Below, piece by piece: positions 1 to 5,553 of a DNA stretch of 5,553 nucleotides. The stretch is from the NCBI GenBank assembly GCA_002418885.1, contig DIEZ01000003.1:1-5553 (forward strand), read 5' to 3'. Under the pieces are notes generated by a model that saw only the letters and a list, made by a program, of their open reading frames with translations, searched no databases and had not been told where the DNA came from. How positions within the stretch are numbered: the first letter of the stretch is position 1; each line of letters starts with the position of its first letter. Both the position numbers and the translations under genes were made by a program. The DNA is from Syntrophaceae bacterium UBA5761. Lineage in GTDB: Bacteria > Desulfobacterota > Syntrophia > Syntrophales > UBA4778.

Positions 1-1
1 G

Positions 2-301
2 ATACGGGCATGGGGGTTAATAGAAAATAAAATTGAACGATACGCCCCTGGGTTTCGGGAGGTCATCCTGGCCAAAAACACGATGTCGGCGAAAACGATG
101 GAAACATACAACATGAATTATGTGGGGGGAGACATCAACGCCGGCAGGCAGGACATTTTTCAGCTTTATGCACGGCCCGTCTTATCCCTCAATCCCTACC
201 GGACATCTAAGCGCAATATATTCATCTGTTCGTCATCGACGCCCCCGGGCGGCGGGGTCCATGGCCTTTGCGGCTACTATGCGGCACGGACCATATCCTG
301 A
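2..301 (+). CDS. Phytoene desaturase-like FAD-dependent oxidoreductase, C-terminal fragment (5' end outside window)
   Basis: The reading frame is open from the left edge to a TGA at 299-301, giving the last 99 residues of a larger protein; no start is visible, and the ATG at 83 is internal because the family-like sequence begins well before it. Seen directly: an IERYAPGF segment (about residues 11-18), a YVGGD motif (40-44), a RPVLSLNPY stretch (58-66), the SSSTPPGGGVHG motif (77-88) and a final GYYAART. This series matches the C-terminal end of the COG1233 phytoene desaturase / carotenoid isomerase-like family, where the glycine-rich segment near the C-terminus helps close the FAD site. Family members use FAD to desaturate, isomerise or saturate isoprenoid chains; full proteins are usually around 500 residues, so roughly four fifths is missing here. 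It converges on the hopanoid gene hpnJ. A link to squalene, hopanoid or carotenoid chemistry is plausible from context only. It is not like the C-terminus I expect of HpnE. Confidence 0.86.
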   Translation: MRAWGLIENKIERYAPGFREVILAKNTMSAKTMETYNMNYVGGDINAGRQDIFQLYARPVLSLNPYRTSKRNIFICSSSTPPGGGVHGLCGYYAARTIS

Positions 302-345
302 CACTGAAGGCAGGATGACTTGGCAGGGCTTAAAAATGGTGACAT

Positions 346-403
346 GGCATTCGGATCAACGACCAGTGGCGTGTATGCCTTCCGTTGGTCGGAAGGCAAT
401 GCC
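346..403. terminator. Nested inverted repeat between convergent genes, possible bidirectional transcription end
   Basis: In the 162-base gap between the oxidoreductase stop (301) and the hpnJ stop (464) there is a perfect 8-bp stem, GCCTTCCG (377-384) with CGGAAGGC (390-397), around the 5-base loop TTGGT; a T-A pair (376/398) can extend it. An outer 6-bp stem, GGCATT (346-351) with AATGCC (398-403), sits directly beside it. Its place between two genes that point at each other fits a shared 3' end structure. No clear run of T follows on either strand, so a classical intrinsic terminator is not proven. The rest of the gap shows no gene. Confidence 0.45.
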
Positions 404-463
404 TAAAAGGTATTTAAAGTCCGGAGTGCCTGATGGTTATTGTTGTACGAATCAGAAACGATA

Positions 464-1900
464 TTACGGTAACGCCTTCAACCTGCGGATGTTCTCCCTG
501 CTCTGGGCGCGGAACTTGAGGAACTCTTTTCCTTCCTGCACCAACCTCCTGCGGTCGCTGCTGTCCCAGAGTGCGCCGCTCACGATCCTGAAGATGATCC
601 GGGGGCGGAAGTAAAAACGGCTGTAAAAATCATGGACGGCTTCGGCGATTTCCCCTCGCTCCAGGTCTGGGTATTCTATGTTGGGAAGCTGGTGACCCTG
701 TGAATCAGCCATGTCCGCCGAGGTCAGGTAGCCGTTTTCCAATAGATAGCTGTGAAACCGGGTACCCGGGAAGGGATGGGATATCGACACCTGGATGGTG
801 TCGGGGTCGAGCTCAAGGGCAAACCGGACGGTTCTTTCGATGCTCTCCCGCGTCTCACCCGGGTGCCCTACCTGAAAGTCACCGTGAACCTTGAAACCGA
901 GGCGACGGCAGTTTTTCATGAACTCCCGCGCCTGCTCGACGGTCGTGCCTTTTTTTATGTTTTTCAGGATAGCGGGGTCTCCGGACTCGAACCCGACGAC
1001 AAGCAGACGACAACCAACCGCCCTCATCTCCCTCAAGGTCTCGTAATCGGCATCGACCCTTGCATTGCAGGACCAGGTGAATTCCAGCGGTTTGAATGCC
1101 CCGCATAGGTCAATGACCCTTTTCTTGTTCCAGGTGAACGTATCGTCGTCGAAAAATATCTCCTTGGCTTCAGGGAAGAGTTCCATCGCCCTTTTTACCT
1201 CGGCCGTAACGCTACCGACCGACCGGGTCCTCAACCGATGCCCGGTCATCGTCTGCGGCCACAGGCAGAACGTACACTGCGCCGGGCAGCCGCGGGAAGT
1301 GTAGAACGAGACGTAGGGATACTTGAGAAAAGGCAGATTGTATCTACGGAAATCGAGGTCGCGTTTGTAAACATCCACGGCAAAGGGAAGCGCATCCAGG
1401 TCTTCCAGCGTCGGCCGGTCCGGGTTGTGGACGACCATCCCGTTCTTCCGGAAGCTCAGGCCGGGGATCTCTTCGAGTTTTTTCCCCCCGGCAAATTCGG
1501 CGATTGCGTAGTCGAACTCCTTCCTCACGACAAAATCGATCGAGTGACCCACCCGAAGGCTTTCCTCGGGCAGAACGGTCACGTGCGGGCCGACAAACGC
1601 CGTTATCAGCCCGGGATTGGCGGCCTTCATCATCTCCGCCAACCGGACGTCGTTTGCAAAACCGGCGGTACTCGAGAAGATCACGGCAAAATCATAATCC
1701 TTACCTATCTCGGTCGTTTCTTCCGGACTGATCCCGTGAGAGGGCGCATCGAGCAGGCGGCTCTTCTCTATCAGGCCTGCCGGATAAGCAAGCCAGGTGG
1801 GGTACCAGAATGCGGTGATCTCGCGCGTAGCCGCATAACGGGCGCCCGCGCCGCCGTCGAACCCCGCAAAAGACGGGGGGTTAAGCAAGAGGGTCTTCAT
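464..1900 (-). CDS. hpnJ: Hopanoid biosynthesis radical SAM protein HpnJ
   Basis: A 478-residue protein, the usual size for HpnJ. The N-terminus (MKTLLLNPPSFAGFDGGAGA) and the FWYPTWLAYPAGL segment at 31-43 are typical of HpnJ. Residues about 1-140 form a B12-binding-like Rossmann domain (GPHVTVLPEE at 104-113), although the cobalamin-ligand motif DxHxxG is not evident. The radical SAM core follows, with the iron-sulfur cluster motif CxxxCxxC at C205, C209 and C212, then FFDDDTF (249-255), a GFESG motif (303-307) and GHPGET (345-350). The C-terminal PFPGT (376-380) and FYSRFYFRP (425-433) are also family-like. In Burkholderia, HpnJ acts after the glycosyltransferase HpnI and deacetylase HpnK, converting glucosaminyl-bacteriohopanetetrol to the cyclitol ether by ring contraction. 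The ATG at 1900 is preceded by GGGGA with a 6-base spacer. It lies 78 bases after hpnN on the same strand and may be co-transcribed or have its own promoter. The family call is strong; the product made here is inferred. Confidence 0.92.
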   Translation of the reverse strand: MKTLLLNPPSFAGFDGGAGARYAATREITAFWYPTWLAYPAGLIEKSRLLDAPSHGISPEETTEIGKDYDFAVIFSSTAGFANDVRLAEMMKAANPGLITAFVGPHVTVLPEESLRVGHSIDFVVRKEFDYAIAEFAGGKKLEEIPGLSFRKNGMVVHNPDRPTLEDLDALPFAVDVYKRDLDFRRYNLPFLKYPYVSFYTSRGCPAQCTFCLWPQTMTGHRLRTRSVGSVTAEVKRAMELFPEAKEIFFDDDTFTWNKKRVIDLCGAFKPLEFTWSCNARVDADYETLREMRAVGCRLLVVGFESGDPAILKNIKKGTTVEQAREFMKNCRRLGFKVHGDFQVGHPGETRESIERTVRFALELDPDTIQVSISHPFPGTRFHSYLLENGYLTSADMADSQGHQLPNIEYPDLERGEIAEAVHDFYSRFYFRPRIIFRIVSGALWDSSDRRRLVQEGKEFLKFRAQSRENIRRLKALP

Positions 1901-1906
1901 ACACAG

Positions 1907-1911
1907 TCCCC
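1907..1911 (-). promoter_or_regulatory. Ribosome binding site of hpnJ
   Basis: On the minus strand GGGGA lies 6 bases before the ATG at 1900. It supports this start. A second ATG at 1913-1911 overlaps the site but is out of frame with hpnJ. Confidence 0.6.
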
Positions 1912-1931
1912 ATGAATGTTTTTACTTTCTT

Positions 1932-1960
1932 TCATTAGCTTTCCCTTTTCGGGTTGTCAA
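1932..1960 (-). promoter_or_regulatory. Possible sigma-70-type promoter for hpnJ
   Basis: In the 78-base hpnN-hpnJ gap the minus strand carries a perfect -35 hexamer TTGACA (1955-1960). Seventeen bases later comes TAATGA (1932-1937), a poor match to the -10 consensus (2 of 6 positions). The predicted start of transcription would fall shortly before the hpnJ ribosome binding site. The strong -35 and AT-rich surroundings support a promoter; the weak -10 argues for caution. If real, hpnJ could be expressed separately from hpnN. Confidence 0.3.
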
Positions 1961-1978
1961 TGCCCTCGGTAAACCTTA

Positions 1979-4729
1979 TCAGTCCTGATTTTCTTGAAGA
2001 TCGGGACCTCTCTTCCGAAAGACATCTTTCCGGAGTTGCAGTACCTCGAGTATGGCCGGGAGAAAGATCACGGCGGCGGCGAGGACGGCCAGGCTACCGA
2101 CCGTGGTCAGAAGGCCCAGACTGAAAATGCCCCTGTGGGACGAGACCATAAGGCTGCCGAAACCGAAGGTCGTGGTCAAACCGGCCAGCACTACGCCCCA
2201 GGCGGTGCTGGACGGCAGCACGGTCCTCAACGCCTTGCCCTCCTCCTTCTGTCTCCACCGGGAGATGATGATGATCCCGTACTCGACCCCGGCCCCAACG
2301 ATCAACGGCAAAAAGATGCTGTTGGCCAGGTTCAGACTGATTCCGAGCGGCGGCATCAGACCGAACGTCCAGACACTCCCCGCCAGGAGCGGAACGACCG
2401 AGAGAAGAGCGGATTTGAATTCCCGCATCACCAGCAGGAGGAACACAAACATGAAGGCGACTGCGAGGACGGCGGCCTTGATGACACTGGCCTGAAATTC
2501 CCGGGTGAAGACATAAAGCGTGACCGGATCCCCCACCACGTTGGGGACGACCGACCGGAGGTCTTGGACAAAGCGGCCGAGGAACTGCGGGTCCCAAACA
2601 TCGCCCTTGGGATAGACCCGGATGAGAAACTGGCCGTTGCTCGTCACCAAGCGCTCGAAGAGTGAATGCGGCAGGTCGTTCACGGTCATGGGCCTGGCAT
2701 TGACGTTGGACTTGACCGTCTGGAGCTTGTCGTCTAGGTCATAAATCAGGCTTCTTTCGAACAGGACGAGGGCCTTCTGAACCCTTTCCCGCTCCTCCGA
2801 ATCGGTCTTATTGCGGATTTCGTCGATGATGGTCCTGACCTCGACCATCTGGTTCTTCAGTTTTTCTCCGACCCCTTCGGTGTCGAGCATCTTGAACCTG
2901 ATCCTTCCCAGAACTTCCTTCAAGGCCTCCACGTCGACAGTCTGGGCGGCGGTCGGCGAAAACGTAATTCCATCCAGGATAGGCCGGACCCTTTTGAGCA
3001 TTTTCAGCTTCGCCTCCTGCTCGTGGGGGAGCAAATCCTCCACGCTTTCCACCCGTGAGACCGTGGGCAGGGTTTTTAGGGCCTTCGTCTTTGCCCTCAC
3101 CTCCTCAAGAGAGGGCTCCAGTATCTCCCCGAAGATGCTGGAAAACTCGGACCCCTTGAGCAGCTTCTCTTCCCATACGACTGATTCGACATCGGGCGAC
3201 TGGAGGTGGAGCATGTTCAAGTCGAATCGAATGTTGAACGTCTGCCAGACCGAGAGTATCAAGGCAGCGGTACTGACGGCCAAAATCACAACTGTCCGTT
3301 TCGTCTTCATGCGGTATATGGGCTTTATCGGGGATAGGCGGGTGGCACGCCTTCCCAACCTTGGGCTGTCGAATACCATCACCAGGGCAGGAAGGACCGT
3401 CAAAGATGCAAGGTTGGTAACAACCATTCCCGTGCAACAGACGATGCCCAGTTCGACAAGGCCCTTGAAACCCGTCATCGTGAGCGGCAGGAACGAAACG
3501 GCAAGACTCAGCCCGGCCACAATGATGCCCGGGCCGATCTTCTCCATCGTCTCCCGGAGAAGTTCGCTTCTCGTCGAGTGGAGGCCCGACTCCTCTTCCT
3601 CCTGATAGCGGGCAAACCAGTGGGCGCCGTAGTCGATGCCGAGGCCCAGTATCAGCGGGGCAAAGGTGATGGAGAGTATATTCAGGTGGCCGATGAGCAA
3701 TGTCGTCAACCCGAAACACCAAGAAAGGGCGATGACGAGCGTCACCATCTCAAAGACGGGGCGGCGGACGCTCTTCCGGAAAATGATAAAAAGGACCGTC
3801 AGACCGAATAGAGAGAGGAGGGTTGCGAGTTCCATATCCTGAAAGGCTGTCCCCATCTGGTCGGCGTTCAGGGCCTCCGGCCCGGTCACTCCCACGTTGA
3901 TTTCCGGGAAGTCTTGTCTGGTCTGGGCGACGTATTGCCGGAGGGCCGACAGCCGCTGACCGCTACTCGCAAGGTCGCTTCCCCGGACGGGGGTGACGAA
4001 CACGAGCAGGTATTTCTTGTCCTTGGTCCAGAGATAGCCCTCCTGGTTGATATCCCAACCTACCTTGCCCGAAAGCAGCGTATCCCAGGGAGAGACAAAG
4101 TGGTAGGAACCGTCGAGAAACCTATTCAGTCCGTTCAGAACACGGATCAGGAATTCCAGGTCGAAGGGTTGTCTCCTGTCGGGTGTCTCACTCAGGAAAC
4201 CGGTGAAAAGTTCACCGACGATCTTGGACGACAACTCGTGGTTTACCTGGGAAAAGAAATTCACCAGGCCGGGCGACTTCGCCGTTTCTTCCAGGAAGGC
4301 GCGGTTGTCTTCCAGGTTCGTTACGAGGTTTTGGATGTCGTTCTTGTCGAGGTAAAGGAGCGCCCATGATTTAAGCGCATCCGGGTCGATCCTGTAGAAG
4401 ACTTGCCGGAAATTCTTTTTGTCGGCCTCGATCAGCGGAGTCAGCTTCTGGAGAAACTGTAGAGAACGCCCGGGCTCAGGACCCTCGATCACCACGATGA
4501 AGGAATCGAGCTGCTCGAACTCACGGACCTGCCGGGCGAGCTGGATCAAATGTTCCTTCGGGGATATCAGGTCTTTCTGACTGGTCTGGATGCTCAGGTT
4601 GTTCAGGGTGTATAAAATCGAAATCCCTGACAGGATCAAGGCAACGAGCAGGATCAGCCAGGGATGAGAGGTCTGGGCCGAGACCAATTTTTTCAGGGCC
4701 CAGACAACAGGATTTTTATCCTTCACCAT
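1979..4729 (-). CDS. hpnN: Hopanoid transporter HpnN, RND/MMPL superfamily
   Basis: A 916-residue inner-membrane protein with classic RND duplicated architecture. Predicted by eye: TM1 at about 24-41, a periplasmic domain at 42-300, TM2-TM6 between 301 and 452, TM7 at about 478-495, a second periplasmic domain at 496-746, and TM8-TM12 between 747 and 893. The TM4 motif GLGIDYGAH (362-370) and its counterpart GAGVEYGI in TM10 (812-819) carry the acidic residues D365 and E816, in the positions where this superfamily has residues linked to proton-driven transport. The C-terminus is short, polar and cytoplasmic. In Rhodopseudomonas and Burkholderia, HpnN moves hopanoids from the inner to the outer membrane; the neighbouring hpnJ supports that assignment over other MMPL proteins. 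The start was set at the ATG at 4729: AGGGA lies 7 bases upstream, and translation from there opens with a normal cytoplasmic tail before TM1. The frame stays open up to 4894, but that extension is arginine-rich, improbable, and lies inside the tolC-like gene. The start overlaps the tolC-like stop by 7 bases, suggesting translational coupling. Confidence 0.9.
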   Translation of the reverse strand: MVKDKNPVVWALKKLVSAQTSHPWLILLVALILSGISILYTLNNLSIQTSQKDLISPKEHLIQLARQVREFEQLDSFIVVIEGPEPGRSLQFLQKLTPLIEADKKNFRQVFYRIDPDALKSWALLYLDKNDIQNLVTNLEDNRAFLEETAKSPGLVNFFSQVNHELSSKIVGELFTGFLSETPDRRQPFDLEFLIRVLNGLNRFLDGSYHFVSPWDTLLSGKVGWDINQEGYLWTKDKKYLLVFVTPVRGSDLASSGQRLSALRQYVAQTRQDFPEINVGVTGPEALNADQMGTAFQDMELATLLSLFGLTVLFIIFRKSVRRPVFEMVTLVIALSWCFGLTTLLIGHLNILSITFAPLILGLGIDYGAHWFARYQEEEESGLHSTRSELLRETMEKIGPGIIVAGLSLAVSFLPLTMTGFKGLVELGIVCCTGMVVTNLASLTVLPALVMVFDSPRLGRRATRLSPIKPIYRMKTKRTVVILAVSTAALILSVWQTFNIRFDLNMLHLQSPDVESVVWEEKLLKGSEFSSIFGEILEPSLEEVRAKTKALKTLPTVSRVESVEDLLPHEQEAKLKMLKRVRPILDGITFSPTAAQTVDVEALKEVLGRIRFKMLDTEGVGEKLKNQMVEVRTIIDEIRNKTDSEERERVQKALVLFERSLIYDLDDKLQTVKSNVNARPMTVNDLPHSLFERLVTSNGQFLIRVYPKGDVWDPQFLGRFVQDLRSVVPNVVGDPVTLYVFTREFQASVIKAAVLAVAFMFVFLLLVMREFKSALLSVVPLLAGSVWTFGLMPPLGISLNLANSIFLPLIVGAGVEYGIIIISRWRQKEEGKALRTVLPSSTAWGVVLAGLTTTFGFGSLMVSSHRGIFSLGLLTTVGSLAVLAAAVIFLPAILEVLQLRKDVFRKRGPDLQENQD

Positions 4730-5553
4730 GTTTTCATCCCTATTGCGTTTTCCAGTTCGGCCAGTGAGAGGTTGTAACGGAACAAGGCCTCGATGTACTT
4801 GCCCTGGTTCTGGCCGTACCGCTCGATGGCGCGCAACATGTCGTCGGCGGTCCCGACCCCCATGTCGAAATCGGCCATGGCCGTGACGACCCATTTCCGA
4901 GTAGCTACGGCGGCATCTTTGTATGTGTTCACGGCCGTCAATGCCTCTACGTTATCCTGGTAAATCTTGGCCACCTGTATGGGGATGTTCATTTCCGCGG
5001 AGGCCTTTGTGTTGAGCAGTTTGTTGTACTCGGCCTTGGCCTTGTCGATCTTCGCCTTGGCTATCCCAAAGTCCAGGTTCCACTTGGCCCCCGCCACGAT
5101 CCCGCCGTAGGCGTGGTTGAAATCGTCGGAGATGTAAGGATTGCTCAGATGGTCCCGACCGGGGGCGCCCGCGAATGACCCGACGGCTGCCGCAAAGAAG
5201 GAGGGGTAACGGTCGCTTACAGCGCCTTTGACCAGGGATTCCTGGGCGGCAAGCGCCTCGGAGAGCTGCTTGAATTCCGGGCGGTTGACCCTCGCTTCCT
5301 TCACGTAATGGTCGAGTTCGAGTAATTTTTCCTGCCGGAGCGGCAGGCTCCTGTCCGCCGGCTCGAAGTCTACACCCGCGGGCATACCCATCATCGACTT
5401 CAGGGCGAAATAGGCGGTCCTCATCCCCTTTTCCGCCTCGGCCCGGAATCGGGTCGCCTCGGCGCGATAGGAATCGACCTGGTAGAGGTCACTTTCCTTT
5501 ACATTCGTCGACCCCACATCTAGGAGATTGCGGATGCGTTGGGCGGCTTCGTC
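4723..5553 (-). CDS. TolC-family outer-membrane channel protein, C-terminal part (5' end outside window)
   Basis: The frame is open from the right window edge to TGA at 4725-4723, giving 276 residues; full TolC-like proteins usually have about 430-480, so the signal peptide and much of the first repeat lie beyond the edge. The GTG at 5517 is internal, because the in-frame codons before it (5518-5553) read on as an amphipathic helix. Seen: long heptad-like helices rich in Ala, Glu and Lys; a RPEFKQLSEALAAQESLVKGA stretch ending in RYPSFFAAAVGSF, the usual helix-to-beta-strand transition; a second strand-like GGIVAGAKWNLDFG; and the C-terminal RYNLSLAELENAIG typical of the outer membrane efflux protein (OEP) domain. 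Two similar segments, VGSTNVKESDL near the fragment start and MGVGTADDML near the end, mark the internal OEP repeat. The family forms trimeric channels across the outer membrane and periplasm, partnered with inner-membrane pumps. Overlap with hpnN suggests it serves that transporter; this is inference. Confidence 0.88.
   Translation of the reverse strand, partial: DEAAQRIRNLLDVGSTNVKESDLYQVDSYRAEATRFRAEAEKGMRTAYFALKSMMGMPAGVDFEPADRSLPLRQEKLLELDHYVKEARVNRPEFKQLSEALAAQESLVKGAVSDRYPSFFAAAVGSFAGAPGRDHLSNPYISDDFNHAYGGIVAGAKWNLDFGIAKAKIDKAKAEYNKLLNTKASAEMNIPIQVAKIYQDNVEALTAVNTYKDAAVATRKWVVTAMADFDMGVGTADDMLRAIERYGQNQGKYIEALFRYNLSLAELENAIGMKTW
4737..4741 (-). promoter_or_regulatory. Ribosome binding site of hpnN, inside the tolC-like gene
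   Basis: On the minus strand AGGGA lies 7 bases before the ATG at 4729, within the last codons of the upstream gene. It decides the hpnN start against the longer open frame and fits coupled translation of the two overlapping genes. Confidence 0.6.

Noticed and set aside
83..85. ATG as the start of a small 72-residue protein
   Set aside because: The sequence before it in the same frame (2-82) matches the same oxidoreductase family, so this methionine is internal to a truncated gene.
2..301. Assignment of the left-edge oxidoreductase as HpnE (squalene-associated desaturase)
   Set aside because: The YVGGD and SSSTPPGGGVHG motifs are those of phytoene desaturase/isomerase-like COG1233 proteins. 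The C-terminal flavin segment I expect for HpnE is of the AGDWT type and is absent.
120..614. Plus-strand open frame of 164 codons crossing the convergent gap
   Set aside because: It overlaps both the oxidoreductase end and the hpnJ end in other frames and has no recognisable protein character.
1238..1915. Long plus-strand open frame of 225 codons opposite hpnJ
   Set aside because: It is arginine- and proline-rich with no family resemblance, as expected for the antisense of a GC-rich gene. HpnJ on the other strand is clear.
1941..1953. Short CCC/GGG inverted repeat after hpnN as a terminator
   Set aside because: The stem is only about 3-4 bp with no T run after it, too weak to call. It also sits in the spacer of the possible hpnJ promoter.
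1994..2665. Plus-strand open frame of 223 codons opposite hpnN
   Set aside because: Low-complexity Glu/Gln/Arg/His composition without motifs; it mirrors the transmembrane coding region of hpnN.
4730..4894. Extra 55 codons in front of hpnN, giving a 971-residue protein
   Set aside because: The added segment is a very arginine/histidine/glycine-rich stretch that is the antiframe image of the tolC-like coding region. The ATG at 4729 has a proper ribosome binding site and leads directly into a normal RND N-terminus.
5515..5517. GTG as the start of the tolC-like gene
   Set aside because: The frame continues open to the window edge with TolC-like helical sequence. Starting here would leave a protein without signal peptide or first repeat, so the gene is simply cut by the window.

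Overview
The window reads as part of a hopanoid (bacterial triterpenoid) biosynthesis and transport locus from a Gram-negative bacterium of moderate-to-high GC. Gram-negative identity is inferred from a TolC-type outer-membrane channel and an HpnN-type RND transporter. The exact taxon cannot be fixed from this sequence. A hopanoid-producing lineage such as Desulfobacterota or a neighbouring deep phylum would fit, but that is a guess.

Layout. From the right edge, three genes run leftwards on the minus strand. The first is the C-terminal part of a TolC-family outer-membrane factor (4723-5553, cut by the window edge). The second is a complete HpnN-like RND/MMPL transporter (1979-4729), whose start overlaps the tolC-like stop by 7 bases. 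The third is a complete HpnJ-like B12-binding-domain radical SAM enzyme (464-1900), separated from hpnN by a 78-base gap that contains a ribosome binding site and a possible promoter. On the plus strand at the left edge is the last 99 codons of a phytoene-desaturase-like FAD oxidoreductase (2-301). It converges on hpnJ, and the 162-base gap between them contains a strong nested inverted repeat.

How the genes work together. HpnJ is known from other bacteria as the enzyme that turns glucosaminyl-bacteriohopanetetrol into the cyclitol ether form. HpnN is known as the inner-membrane transporter that moves hopanoids towards the outer membrane. The overlapping tolC-like gene suggests (inference) that here the RND pump has a dedicated outer-membrane partner, an arrangement not part of the classical hpn model. 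The FAD oxidoreductase belongs to the carotenoid/isoprenoid desaturase superfamily and may act on an isoprenoid, but its substrate cannot be read from the fragment.

No tRNA, rRNA, CRISPR array, insertion sequence or phage gene was recognised. All genes look intact where they lie inside the window.
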